Assembly (NCBI RefSeq): GCF_014203045.1
Contig: NZ_JACHIF010000004.1
Span: forward strand, 166,943 to 230,942
Source: Prosthecobacter dejongeii
GTDB taxonomy: Bacteria; Verrucomicrobiota; Verrucomicrobiia; Verrucomicrobiales; Verrucomicrobiaceae
DNA length: 64,000 bases
Reading direction: 5' to 3'
Shown here: positions 25,752 to 34,788 of the stretch, piece after piece
Layout of the letters: every line of letters starts with the position of its first letter
How positions within the stretch are numbered: position 1 is the first letter of the stretch
Translations under genes and position numbers: made by a program
Notes under the pieces: generated by a model
The model's database searches: none
What the model was told of the DNA's origin: nothing
What the model saw: only the letters and a program-made list of their open reading frames with translations

Positions 25752-26840
25752 ATGGTCTGGAAGATTCTATCTGCACTCACAGCTGCCTGCCTCGCAGGTG
25801 CCGCCTACTTCGCATGGTCCAATCAAGCGGACTTGAAAAATGAGCGTACACGCCTCGCTGCCGCGAATGATAACCTCAAGGCTGCGCAAGAGCGCAAAAC
25901 AGCCGGCGATACTGCCTTGAAAGAGAAACAGCAGATTCTCGCAGATGCTCAAAAAGAGCGCGATGCCGCCCGTGAAGAAGTGCTAAAACAAACGGCTGAG
26001 GCCCAGGAAAAAGAAGCCGCTCTTGCCGTCATCAAAGGCAACCTGGATCAAGTTTCTTCCCAGGTCACTTCAGTTGAAAAGCAAATCGAAGACGCTGGTG
26101 ATATCGAAAAGCTGGTCGCTCAGATCGAAAAGCTCAAACAAGAGCAGCAAGATGCTGAAGGCGCTGTGGCTAATCAAAGCCAGCGTGTGGCTGCTGCCAA
26201 AGAGCAGTATGATTATGTGGTGAACCAAACCAATAAGCTCCGTGACACGGAGGCCCAAGGCCGTCGTGGTGTGGTTGCGGCTGATTTCACCGCTCGTGTG
26301 GCGCAATACTTCCCTGAGTGGGATTTCGCTATCCTGACCAAAGGCAATTCCCAAGGTGTTTTCGCCAACGCAGACCTGGAAGTGAAGCGCGGACGTCAGG
26401 TCATCGCAAAGCTGAAGGTTCGTAATGTTGAGCAGAATGGTTCCATCGCGGATTTGATCCCTGGAACGCTGGCAAAAGGAGATGCCATTCGCACGGGCGA
26501 CGTCGTCGTGGCGGCTGCTAAGCAGAGCGCCGAAGATGAGAAGAAGACGACCCCAAATCAGACTGCTGCTCCTAATGCTGAGGCTCCTGCGCCTGTGACG
26601 CCTCCTGCCGGTGCTCCAGCGATGAGTGATCCCTTTGGTGCCCCTGCTGGAACTCCAGCGCCAGCCGCTCCGATGAACTCTGATCCCTTTGGTGCTCCAG
26701 CGGCTCCCGCTCCGGCTCCTGCTGCCCCAGCTAACTCCGATCCTTTCGGCGCAGCCCCCGCTCCAGCAGCTCCTGCTGGCGGCGCTCCTATGAATTCTGA
26801 TCCCTTCGGTGCAGCCCCTGCTCCTGCCCCTGCCAACTAA
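25752..26840 (+). CDS. Membrane-anchored coiled-coil protein with DPFGA repeats (paralogue A)
   Basis: The protein has 362 residues. An N-terminal signal anchor (ILSALTAACLAGAAYFAW) is followed by a long Lys/Glu/Ala-rich coiled coil (about residues 25-165). A beta-rich domain follows (about 175-260: WDFAILTKGNSQGVFANADL, ADLIPGTLAKGDAI, TGDVVV). The tail (about 265-362) is Ala/Pro-rich with four DPFGA units, three of them preceded by NS. The middle beta domain is clearly related to the C-terminal domain of the next gene product. The anchor points to an inner-membrane protein reaching into the periplasm. The family is not recognised. Confidence 0.8.
   Translation: MVWKILSALTAACLAGAAYFAWSNQADLKNERTRLAAANDNLKAAQERKTAGDTALKEKQQILADAQKERDAAREEVLKQTAEAQEKEAALAVIKGNLDQVSSQVTSVEKQIEDAGDIEKLVAQIEKLKQEQQDAEGAVANQSQRVAAAKEQYDYVVNQTNKLRDTEAQGRRGVVAADFTARVAQYFPEWDFAILTKGNSQGVFANADLEVKRGRQVIAKLKVRNVEQNGSIADLIPGTLAKGDAIRTGDVVVAAAKQSAEDEKKTTPNQTAAPNAEAPAPVTPPAGAPAMSDPFGAPAGTPAPAAPMNSDPFGAPAAPAPAPAAPANSDPFGAAPAPAAPAGGAPMNSDPFGAAPAPAPAN
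26620..26837 (+). repeat. In-gene repeat encoding DPFGA units
   Basis: Four copies of a unit encoding (N/M)SDPFGA(P/A)A, separated by Ala/Pro linkers of 12-16 residues, form the C-terminal tail of the coiled-coil protein. Copy spacing is about 50-65 nt. The near-identical DNA could expand or contract by slippage. Confidence 0.8.
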
Positions 26841-26897
26841 GAGAACCCGGTTCTCTGTTGTTCTTCATTTCTCAGGCCACTTTATTTTCCCTCCCCA

Positions 26898-27683
26898 ATG
26901 ACCAAAGTCCTCTTCATCCTCAGCGCGGTCGTCATGCTCGTCGCCACTTTCTTCGCTTACCAAAATGGTCGAGCTTTTGTGGACGTGCGCCAGAGCGTCG
27001 CTACCACCAACGTTAAAGTTCAAAGTGAACTGACAGCTGCGACCGCCATCGTGAAACAGGTCACTGACGTCGCAAACAACGTGGATGCAGTTAAACAAGA
27101 ACTGGATGTTGAATCTGAGAAGATCAAATCTCAGAAACTGAAAATCACCCAGGCAGACAACGACACCAAGCGCACTCAGGAAGACCTTGATGGTCGCAAA
27201 AAGAAGCTGGATGAACTGAAGCTCAAGCTCGCCAAACTTCCCCAGGGTGTGAAGCCTGAGACTCTTGAAGAAGACAAAAACACCATCAAGAAGGCTGTTG
27301 CTGAACTTCAAGTCGCCGCAGAATTGAAAAAGAAAGAAGTGGCTGCTGAAGAAATCAAAGTGGTCGAAGCTCGCAAGGGATTGGATGATCTCGTCCGCAA
27401 GATTGAAGATCGTAAAAAATCCTTCGAGCGCAACGGCCTTACCGCTCAGGTGGTGGCTGTAAATAACGACTGGGGATTTGTGGTCGTAAATGCTGGCCAG
27501 AGCAAAGGTATCACGGAAGCGACCAAGCTACTGGTGACTCGTGGCACCCAGACTGTCGGTAAACTCAGCATCGTTTCTATCCAGGGAAATCGCACCATTG
27601 CCAACATTTTGCCTGATACCTTGGGTGAAGGCATGACGATCGCCCCCGGAGATCGTGTCATTTTGGAAAATCTGTATCAGTAA
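26898..27683 (+). CDS. Membrane-anchored coiled-coil protein (paralogue B)
   Basis: The protein has 261 residues. It shares the architecture of the preceding gene product: N-terminal anchor (VLFILSAVVMLVATFFAY), a long Lys/Glu/Asp-rich coiled coil (about residues 30-175) and a C-terminal beta domain (about 180-261). Aligned landmarks of that domain are W.F(A/V)(I/V).(K/N)(A/G)..(Q/K)G(V/I), then (V/L)..RG.Q......L.(V/I)..(V/I)..N..IA(D/N)(L/I)(I/L)P.TL..G, then GD.V. It lacks the DPFGA tail of paralogue A. The gene follows 57 nt after paralogue A. The two probably arose by tandem duplication and may pair through their coiled coils. Confidence 0.8.
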   Translation: MTKVLFILSAVVMLVATFFAYQNGRAFVDVRQSVATTNVKVQSELTAATAIVKQVTDVANNVDAVKQELDVESEKIKSQKLKITQADNDTKRTQEDLDGRKKKLDELKLKLAKLPQGVKPETLEEDKNTIKKAVAELQVAAELKKKEVAAEEIKVVEARKGLDDLVRKIEDRKKSFERNGLTAQVVAVNNDWGFVVVNAGQSKGITEATKLLVTRGTQTVGKLSIVSIQGNRTIANILPDTLGEGMTIAPGDRVILENLYQ

Positions 27684-27709
27684 TTCCTAAACGTGCGTAG
27701 TTTGAGATC

Positions 27710-27910
27710 ATGAATCCTCGCTTCATCCTTCAGACTCTTTTGGCCTTGGCCATGGTTCAGATGTTTTCCGCTTGTTCTTCATCGGACAATCGGAAGCGTC
27801 GCGAGCGTGTTCCTCCGCCAGCCGTCGGTGACAGCAGCCTGCCATGGAATCGTCCCCCTAAATGGGAAGGTAACGCTCGTTATGGCTCCATGATGCCACA
27901 GAGCCGATAA
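27710..27910 (+). CDS. Small lipoprotein, third gene of the coiled-coil operon
   Basis: The protein has 66 residues. A signal peptide ends in the lipobox FSAC, leaving a mature lipoprotein of about 45 residues that is Ser-rich, then basic (NRKRRERVPPP) and Trp/Pro-containing. It begins 26 nt after paralogue B and is followed by a strong terminator, so it closes the operon. A basic, extended lipoprotein could contact peptidoglycan or the coiled-coil partners; that is inference. No family is recognised. Confidence 0.7.
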   Translation: MNPRFILQTLLALAMVQMFSACSSSDNRKRRERVPPPAVGDSSLPWNRPPKWEGNARYGSMMPQSR

Positions 27911-27933
27911 ATCTTTTTCGAACTTCATCTTTT

Positions 27934-27970
27934 CAAAAGGCAGCCTTTTTTGGCTGCCTTTTGTTTTTTT
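27934..27970 (+). terminator. Rho-independent terminator of the coiled-coil operon
   Basis: A perfect 12-bp stem CAAAAGGCAGCC/GGCTGCCTTTTG with a T6 loop is followed by a T7 tract. It lies 23 nt after the small lipoprotein stop. Confidence 0.95.
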
Positions 27971-28101
27971 GCGCTAGCTGGGATTAGATGTTCGTTTCAA
28001 TATTTGTGAAGACGGCCCTAATTAGCCGCGCATTCGTGAGATGAGCGATTTCTTACCTTCGTTATTCATTCTCTTTATTTTTTGCCCGTCCTTTTGCTCA
28101 G

Positions 28102-29328
28102 ATGATTTTTTCTCTCACCTCTCGCATGTTGCGCACCGTGGACCCAAAGTGTCTCACGAAAATCGCCTGGAACTTCGGTTACAAAGGCGCACGCTCTGTG
28201 TTGCTCTTTAAAAAACGAATGGAGCAGGGGACTTATTTTCCTCCCTTTCTCTACATTTCCATTCTGAATTCCTGCAACCTCCGTTGCCAGGGCTGCTGGG
28301 TAGATGTAGATAAACCGCGTGAGGCCATCAATTTGGATGAGCTGAATAAGATCGTGAACGATGCCAAAAAACACGGCAACGCATTCTTTGGATTGCTAGG
28401 GGGAGAGCCCTTCATGCATCCTGAATTGCTGGATCTGCTAGCCATGCATCCAGATTGTTACTTCCAGATTTTTACCAATGGCCAGTTGATCACAGCGAAG
28501 ACGGCCGAGGCCCTTCGCAAGCTGGGCAATGCTACACCTCTCGTCAGTGTCGAGGGCAACAGCACCGTCAGTGACGAGCGTCGAGGTAAGAAAGATGTTC
28601 TGAACAAGACTCTTCGCGGCCTGCAAAACTGCCTGGATGCCAAGCTTTTGACGGGCGTAGCCACCAGTCTTTGCCAAACCAATATCCATGACCTGCTGAC
28701 CCGTGAGTGGCTGCAAAAGCTCATTGATAAGGGCGTCCACTACACCTGGTACCACACTTACCGTCCGGTCGGGCCCAAGATTAACGATCAGCTAGCCCTC
28801 ACGCCGGATCAGATCACTCAAGTGCGCCGCTTTGTCACCAGCATGCGTGCAGAGATGCCCATCGCCATCGTGGATGCCTATTACGATCACAATGGCAAGG
28901 CGCTCTGTCCCATGGCCACAGGGATCAGTCACCACATTGGCCCGACGGGTGGTCTTGAGCCCTGTCCCATCATCCAGTTTGCGACCGAAAACATTCGCAC
29001 TGACCGTGATATCTTCGATGTTTTTAATGAGTCAGGTTTCCTCAAAGATTTCCGTGAAACAGCCGCTCAGCATACCCGTGGGTGCATTGTCCTAGAACGC
29101 CCAGATTTGGTGAAAAACTTGGCGCTCAAACATGGAGCGAAAGACACCACTATCCGGCAGACTGCCATGGCGGAATTAGAGGCGATGAAACCTCGCACGA
29201 GCCAGTGGCGGGAAGAGGAAGAGATTCCGGAAAAGCATTGGATGTACAAGATTGCCAAACGTTACTTTTACCACGACTTCGGCGTCTATAAGCAGCTAGA
29301 TCCCAAGGCGCACTCACCCAGCATCTAA
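28102..29328 (+). CDS. Radical SAM protein with SPASM-like C-terminus
   Basis: The protein has 408 residues. The cluster motif is CNLRCQGCW (CxxxCxxC), followed by the GGEPF motif in LLGGEPFMHPELLDLL. Further Cys residues occur in ALCPMATG, GLEPCPIIQFA and RGCIVLE, which suggests an auxiliary Fe-S cluster of the SPASM/twitch kind. It probably acts in the cytoplasm on a peptide, lipid or cofactor. The N-terminal 60 residues before the cluster (KIAWNFGYKGARSVLLFKKR) recall lipid-associated radical SAM enzymes such as HpnH, but no hopanoid genes are nearby. The substrate is not assigned. Confidence 0.85.
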   Translation: MIFSLTSRMLRTVDPKCLTKIAWNFGYKGARSVLLFKKRMEQGTYFPPFLYISILNSCNLRCQGCWVDVDKPREAINLDELNKIVNDAKKHGNAFFGLLGGEPFMHPELLDLLAMHPDCYFQIFTNGQLITAKTAEALRKLGNATPLVSVEGNSTVSDERRGKKDVLNKTLRGLQNCLDAKLLTGVATSLCQTNIHDLLTREWLQKLIDKGVHYTWYHTYRPVGPKINDQLALTPDQITQVRRFVTSMRAEMPIAIVDAYYDHNGKALCPMATGISHHIGPTGGLEPCPIIQFATENIRTDRDIFDVFNESGFLKDFRETAAQHTRGCIVLERPDLVKNLALKHGAKDTTIRQTAMAELEAMKPRTSQWREEEEIPEKHWMYKIAKRYFYHDFGVYKQLDPKAHSPSI

Positions 29329-29407
29329 ATCCAACTGGTCAGAGAGCCGGCCCACGGCAACTTCTCCTTTGACCTCACTTGGCTAGCAGGACAGACCTCC
29401 ACACCTC

Positions 29408-30052
29408 ATGAGCACTCCTTCCGATATCCTTTCTGCATTGAACTGGCGCTACGCCTGCAAAGTCTTCGACCCGACTAAAAAAATCCCAGTCGAAATCTGG
29501 ACCGCTCTGGAAGAATCTATGGTTCTCACACCTTCCAGCTTTGGCCTGCAACCTTGGAAATTCATCGTCGTTCAAGACGTGGAACTTCGTGAAAAATTGG
29601 TCGCTCATGCCTGGAATCAAAGACAGGTGGCCGATGCCTCGCACTTGGTCATCATGGCTGTTCCCAAGGTGATGCCAGAATCTCACATTGATGCAAACTT
29701 AATGCGAATGGCTGAAGTTCGTGGGGGCACTCCAGATGCTCTCCTGGGTTTTCGCAAGATGCTCACAGGATTTCGCGACGGCATGGAGGTTAAAGGTGGG
29801 CTGGAGCAGTGGGCCAAACTGCAATCCTACATCGCTCTGGGACAGTTCATGATGACTGCGGCTTTGTTAGGCGTGGATACTTGTCCCATGGAGGGATTTG
29901 TTCCCGCGAAGTTCGATGAGATTTTGGGGCTTGATACCCAGGGCTGGACTACCGCCGTGCTGTGTCCTGCAGGTTATCGTCATCCAGATGATCGTTACGC
30001 TAGCCTGCCGAAGGTGCGTTTTGATCCAGCCTTTGTCATAGAGCATCGTTAA
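29408..30052 (+). CDS. Nitroreductase-family FMN-dependent NAD(P)H oxidoreductase
   Basis: The protein has 214 residues. The opening LNWRYACKVFDPTKKIP matches the FMN-phosphate-binding start of NfsB-like nitroreductases, and LTPSSFGLQPWKFIVV is the conserved S.(F/G)LQPW segment. DTCPMEGFVPAKFDEILGL and the RHPDDRYASLPKVR end are also typical. Such enzymes reduce quinones, nitroaromatics or flavins as dimers in the cytoplasm. The length is standard. The gene stands 79 nt after the radical SAM gene without a visible terminator between them. Confidence 0.93.
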   Translation: MSTPSDILSALNWRYACKVFDPTKKIPVEIWTALEESMVLTPSSFGLQPWKFIVVQDVELREKLVAHAWNQRQVADASHLVIMAVPKVMPESHIDANLMRMAEVRGGTPDALLGFRKMLTGFRDGMEVKGGLEQWAKLQSYIALGQFMMTAALLGVDTCPMEGFVPAKFDEILGLDTQGWTTAVLCPAGYRHPDDRYASLPKVRFDPAFVIEHR

Positions 30053-30113
30053 GGCCTACGTTGGCTTCTGAAAAGGTGAAACCAAGGTCACTTGCCAAAC
30101 GCACTTTCCCCAG

Positions 30114-31241
30114 ATGTTGCGTCTTACCCTGGCTTCATTTGGCCTGCTCCTTTCTCTACCACTGCTGGTCACCCTCCATACCTTATGGTTTTGGAAAGTG
30201 ACGCTCCTGGTGGGTGAATATGGTCATCGTCTGGCCCTCTTGACTGCACTGCTGGCTTGGTGGTGCTGGCGCGGGAAGGAAGTGACCGCAAGTTTGATAG
30301 CCCTCACGGCAACCGGCATTCTACTCACTCCATTTTTATCTGCTGCGTGGCTAGCTCAAAAACTTCCCTCTCAGATGGAAGCTGCTTTTGGAGAATCCGC
30401 CTCCGGTGAATCGCTGTCCTGGAAAGATCTTTGGTTAGGCTGGACCACCGCTAAAGTCGCGCCGCGTGAATACCAAATGGAGGCGACTCCTTCATGCCTT
30501 GTCGTAAGGCGTCTTTTACTCTATCCCGCAGCATCATCCCAGCCTGCTCCTGTCATTTTGGTGATTCATGGCGGTGGCTGGCAAAACGGCTCGGCGGAGG
30601 AGTTTCCTGGCTGGAGCAGTCAGTGGGCTACCGAAGGATATGCGGTCGTGTCTTTAGACTATCGTTTGGCACCTAAGTGGACTTGGCCTGCTCCCTTGGA
30701 TGATGTCCGCGATGCCTTGGCTTATTTGCGAATTCATGCTGCTGAAATGAACGTGGACGCCAGTCGTGTGGTTTTATTTGGTCGCAGTGCGGGTGGCCAG
30801 ATTGCTACCGCAGCGGCTGTGCAGTTGCGAGATCCTTCCATTCGCGGCGTGGTCAGCCTTTACGCGCCGGCAGACATGGTGTTTGCCCATCGTTTTGCCG
30901 ACCCTGAAGATGTGTTGGATTCATTCAAACTCATTGGGCAGTACATGGGGGGAGACCCTGATAAGCGGCCAGATCTCTTTCAATCAGCCTCAGCCACTCT
31001 CACAGCAGATTCTTCCTGCCCCCCCATGCTGTTGGTTCATGGGCAGCGCGATATTTTAGTCTGGCATCTGCAGAGTAGCCGGCTGGCTGAGCATTTGCGG
31101 AAACAAGGGGTTCCTCATCATTTTATGGATCTGCCTTGGGCCACGCATGCCTTTGACTACCCACAGCACGGCCCTGGTTCACAGTTGCTACGCTACGCTT
31201 TGCGTGGTTTTCTAACGGCTAGGTTAGGCCAACGAGAATAA
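30114..31241 (+). CDS. Membrane-anchored alpha/beta hydrolase (esterase/lipase-like)
   Basis: The protein has 375 residues. About three hydrophobic helices lie within residues 1-85, followed by an alpha/beta-hydrolase domain. The oxyanion motif is VIHGGGWQ, the nucleophile Ser is in LFGRSAGGQ, an acid is probably the Asp in HGQRDILVW and the His is in THAFDY. The HGGG plus G-x-S-A-G pattern is that of the hormone-sensitive-lipase/BD-FAE type acting on small esters or acetylated sugars. The anchor places catalysis at the inner membrane, orientation unknown. It begins 61 nt after the nitroreductase gene. Confidence 0.87.
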   Translation: MLRLTLASFGLLLSLPLLVTLHTLWFWKVTLLVGEYGHRLALLTALLAWWCWRGKEVTASLIALTATGILLTPFLSAAWLAQKLPSQMEAAFGESASGESLSWKDLWLGWTTAKVAPREYQMEATPSCLVVRRLLLYPAASSQPAPVILVIHGGGWQNGSAEEFPGWSSQWATEGYAVVSLDYRLAPKWTWPAPLDDVRDALAYLRIHAAEMNVDASRVVLFGRSAGGQIATAAAVQLRDPSIRGVVSLYAPADMVFAHRFADPEDVLDSFKLIGQYMGGDPDKRPDLFQSASATLTADSSCPPMLLVHGQRDILVWHLQSSRLAEHLRKQGVPHHFMDLPWATHAFDYPQHGPGSQLLRYALRGFLTARLGQRE

Positions 31242-31342
31242 CGCGGCGTTGCTGGATCCGACACATATTTTGCCGTGGGTTTTCGTGAAAGATAACGTTT
31301 CAAATAACGCAACCACGCACATTCATTGTGCGCCTACCCACC

Positions 31343-34300
31343 ATGAAATTGACTCTACTATTGACCCTCGTTTTAGGGGCTATGGGACTCTCTGCAGTCC
31401 AGGCCCAAGACGGATTTCGCCCGTTGTTCAACGGCAAAGACCTTACCGGCTGGGATGGTAACCCCGAGCTGTGGAGCGTGGAAGACGGCTGCATCACGGG
31501 TAAAACCACAGGGCCAGAGCAACTAAGCTACAATCAATTCCTCATTTGGCGTGGAGGAGAAGTTAAGAACTTCGAACTCCGCATCAAGGCCAAGGTCACA
31601 GGCAACAACACCGGCATTCAGTACCGCAGTAAAGAACTGCCGCATGTAGGCAAGTGGTCCATCGGTGGTTACCAGTGTGACATCCATCCCGCAGCGCCCA
31701 ACAATGCCATGGTTTATGAGGAGCGTGGGCGCGGCATCATCTGCCAGAACGGCCAGAGCGTCGTTATTGATCCCCAGGCTAGCCAATGGATTGTCGCCGA
31801 GCGCGACCCTGTAGCCGCAGACGTGGCCCAGTGGAATGAATACACCGTCATCGCTCAGGGAAATCATCTCATTCATAAATTGAATGGCAAGGTGACCATT
31901 GACCTGGTGGATCATGAGGAAAAAGCCTTGTCGCTTTCAGGCCTGTTGGCCTTCCAGATCCATCGGGGACCTGCCATGCAGGTTCAGATTAAAGAGGTCA
32001 TGTTCAAGGAATTGCCTGAAGGCGGTCGCATCTCTTTTGCCAAAACCGAAATCCCGAACGACGCACAAAAGGTCGAAAAACCGGCTCCAGGTGCGAAGAA
32101 GGCTCAGGCAGCTAAAGCTAAAGTTGCAGCTAAAGCGCCAGCACCCGCTCCAGCGAAAGCTCGCCGCCCAGACGCCGTTGGTCCTGCCATTGGCGAGAAC
32201 AAAGCCACACCCGTGGCTCGTATCAAGGCAGCCAAAGATTTCAAAGTGGAACTGCTCTACTCCGTTCCTGGCGGCGAGCAGGGCTCATGGGTGGCTCTTT
32301 GCCTGGATGATAAAGGTCGCCTCTACGCCAGTGATCAGTATGGCGATCTCTACCGTTTTGCTCCACCTGCTGCCGGGCAGGTCTTGAAGGCTGAAGAAGT
32401 GCAAAAAGTTCCCGTCAACATCCGGGCCATCAACGGCATGGTGTTTGCCTTCGGCGCTCTGTATGCAGGCGTGAATGATTACGAGCAGAAGACCCAGAGT
32501 GGCCTATATCGCATCTCCGATAGCGATAGCGATGACCAGCTCGATAAAGTGGAACTGCTGCGTGGGTTTGATTCCAAAAGCGATCACGGTGTTCATGCCG
32601 TGATGCCCACCCCAGATGGTAAAGCACTTTACCTGATCACGGGAAACAATGCCGTCCTGAACGAGGGCCCCATCGCAGGCACTCCGGCGAGCTCTCCTGT
32701 CGCAAAGCTGTGGGGCGATGACCATCTGCTGCCACGCATGCCGGATGGCCGTGGTCATAACCGACACGTCCTTGCTCCTGGTGGCATCATTTATCGCGTG
32801 TCGCCCGATGGCAAACAGTTCGAAATCTTCGCTTCTGGTTTCCGCAATATCTATGACGCTGGCCTCAACAGCGATGGTGAACTCTTCACTTACGATGCTG
32901 ACATGGAATATGACTTCAATACGCCCTGGTATCGCCCAACTCGCGTCAATCACGTCGTCAGTGGCGGCGAGTATGGCTGGCGGAATGGGGCAGGGAAGTA
33001 CCCGGAATTTTACTCTGACAACTTGCCTGCTACGCTGAATATTGGCCCAGGCTCACCCACCGGTACCACTTTTGGTTATGGAGCTAAATTTCCAGCGAAA
33101 TACCAAAAGGCTTACTACATCATGGATTGGAGTTGGGGAAAACTCTATGCCGTGCATCTGAAGGAGGAGGGATCCACCTACAGCGCAGTCAAAGAAGACT
33201 TCATCACCGGCTCCCCTCTGCCGCTGACAGACGCTGTTGTTAATCCGAAAGATGGAGCCATGTATTTTGCCATCGGCGGTCGTCGCGTGCAGTCCGGTCT
33301 CTATCGCGTCACCTACGTCGGCAGTGAAGACACTTCACCTGTAGATATGACGGCAAAAACCACACCTGACCGCGCACTGCGTCATCAGCTTGAGGCTTTT
33401 CATGGCAAACAAGATCCTAAAGCCATAGCTGCTGCCTGGCCACATCTGAACAACAAAGATCGCTTCATCCGCAGCGCAGCACGGGTGGTGCTGGAGCATC
33501 AGCCTGTGGCTGAGTGGCAAGCCAAGGCCCTCGCAGAGCCCGATGCTGGTCGTCAGCTTGAGGCCTTGTTAGCTCTTGCTCGCGTCACCGGTAGCAGTGT
33601 GGGTCATCGCCCTGCTGATGCCGTGGTGAATACGGCCAGCCGCGATCAAATGTTGGCCGCCTTGCTGAAGCTCGATTGGTCTGCCCTCTCGGCAGAGCAG
33701 CGCCTCGGCTATGTGCGTCTGACTCAGATCATCCTGCATCGTTTCGGCAACCCTGATCAAACCACCATCGAGGCCCTCATTGCCAAGCTGGATCCGGCTT
33801 TCCCAGCCGAGAGCTTTGAGCTGAATTGGCTGCTTTGCGAAACACTGGCTTACCTTCAGGCACCCAATACAGCCGCTAAGGGCATGGCCCTGATCGCCGC
33901 CGCAGACAGCCAGGAGCCGCAGATGGAGTTTGCTCGCAGTCTGCGCATGCTGAAAGCCGGGTGGACTCCGGAGCTTCGCACCGCCCAGCTTGAGTGGTTT
34001 CTGAAAGCCGCGAACTACAAGGGGGGCGCCAGCTTCGACAAGTTCATTGAGTTCATCCGCAATGACAGTCTCGCCACTTTCACCGAAGCCGAGAAAACAC
34101 AGCTCGCAGCGCTCATCGCCAAAAAGCCAGAGCGCAAATCGGCCATCGAAAACGTCGGTGCCATGCTCGTCGGTCGCACACCCACGATGTGGACTTTGGA
34201 GGAGCTCAGCGCCGCTACCAAGACCGGCATGAAAGATCGAAACTTTGACAACGGTCGCAAAATGTTTGGCGCCGCAGCTTGTTACGCATGCCATCGTTTT

Positions 34301-34681
34301 GGCAACGCTGGCGGGATGAACGGTCCTGATCTCACGGGTGCTGGTGGCCGTTACAGCCCGCATGATCTGCTGGATCAAATCATCAATCCGAGCAAGGAGA
34401 TCAATGAGCAATTCGCTCCGATCGTCGTCACCAAAAACAATGGTGAAGTACTCAGTGGTGTGGTGGTGAATCTCAGCGGTGACAGCGTTACTTTGAATAC
34501 CGACCTCAGCGATCCTAACCAGCGTACCAATGTAGATCGCAAAGAGGTGAAAAGCATCGAGCCCAGCAAGGTCTCACCGATGCCTCCTATGCTTCTGGCC
34601 ATGCTGAAGAAAGAAGAAATTCTCGATCTTCTGGCCTATGTCCTCAGTGGTGGGGATAAGACCAACGCCATGTTCAAGTAA
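31343..34681 (+). CDS. Large secreted DUF1080 + sorbosone-dehydrogenase-like propeller + heme-binding protein
   Basis: The protein has 1112 residues from the ATG at 31343. A signal peptide ends near VQAQ. A DUF1080 domain (3-keto-glycoside hydrolase fold) follows, with FRPLFNGKDLTGW...WSVEDGCITGK. After an Ala/Lys/Pro linker comes a beta-propeller of the glucose/sorbosone dehydrogenase type (about 285-690: YASDQYGDLYRF, HGVHAVMPTPDGKALYLITG, ASGFRNIYDAGLNSDGELF). A helical HEAT-like region precedes a c-type heme domain with CYACH at about 980-984. It probably degrades or oxidises sugars in the periplasm, a PVC specialty. A strong terminator follows. Confidence 0.92.
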   Translation: MKLTLLLTLVLGAMGLSAVQAQDGFRPLFNGKDLTGWDGNPELWSVEDGCITGKTTGPEQLSYNQFLIWRGGEVKNFELRIKAKVTGNNTGIQYRSKELPHVGKWSIGGYQCDIHPAAPNNAMVYEERGRGIICQNGQSVVIDPQASQWIVAERDPVAADVAQWNEYTVIAQGNHLIHKLNGKVTIDLVDHEEKALSLSGLLAFQIHRGPAMQVQIKEVMFKELPEGGRISFAKTEIPNDAQKVEKPAPGAKKAQAAKAKVAAKAPAPAPAKARRPDAVGPAIGENKATPVARIKAAKDFKVELLYSVPGGEQGSWVALCLDDKGRLYASDQYGDLYRFAPPAAGQVLKAEEVQKVPVNIRAINGMVFAFGALYAGVNDYEQKTQSGLYRISDSDSDDQLDKVELLRGFDSKSDHGVHAVMPTPDGKALYLITGNNAVLNEGPIAGTPASSPVAKLWGDDHLLPRMPDGRGHNRHVLAPGGIIYRVSPDGKQFEIFASGFRNIYDAGLNSDGELFTYDADMEYDFNTPWYRPTRVNHVVSGGEYGWRNGAGKYPEFYSDNLPATLNIGPGSPTGTTFGYGAKFPAKYQKAYYIMDWSWGKLYAVHLKEEGSTYSAVKEDFITGSPLPLTDAVVNPKDGAMYFAIGGRRVQSGLYRVTYVGSEDTSPVDMTAKTTPDRALRHQLEAFHGKQDPKAIAAAWPHLNNKDRFIRSAARVVLEHQPVAEWQAKALAEPDAGRQLEALLALARVTGSSVGHRPADAVVNTASRDQMLAALLKLDWSALSAEQRLGYVRLTQIILHRFGNPDQTTIEALIAKLDPAFPAESFELNWLLCETLAYLQAPNTAAKGMALIAAADSQEPQMEFARSLRMLKAGWTPELRTAQLEWFLKAANYKGGASFDKFIEFIRNDSLATFTEAEKTQLAALIAKKPERKSAIENVGAMLVGRTPTMWTLEELSAATKTGMKDRNFDNGRKMFGAAACYACHRFGNAGGMNGPDLTGAGGRYSPHDLLDQIINPSKEINEQFAPIVVTKNNGEVLSGVVVNLSGDSVTLNTDLSDPNQRTNVDRKEVKSIEPSKVSPMPPMLLAMLKKEEILDLLAYVLSGGDKTNAMFK

Positions 34682-34698
34682 CGTCCTTGAGTGAAGAG

Positions 34699-34735
34699 GC
34701 TGCCCCTTCAGCTTAGCTGTCGGGGCAGCTTTTTT
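34699..34735 (+). terminator. Rho-independent terminator after the DUF1080/heme gene
   Basis: An 8-bp stem GCTGCCCC/GGGGCAGC with a 15-nt loop is followed by TTTTTT, 17 nt after the stop. Confidence 0.92.
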
Positions 34736-34788
34736 GTTTTGTGTCATTCGCCTTGCCGTTCAGCCCAGATGGGGTTTTCTCAGCTCTG

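Noticed and set aside
26558-26836. Antisense Gly/Ala-rich reading frame opposite the DPFGA tail
   Set aside because: It is a shadow of the repetitive GC-rich coding tail and has no start context or homology.
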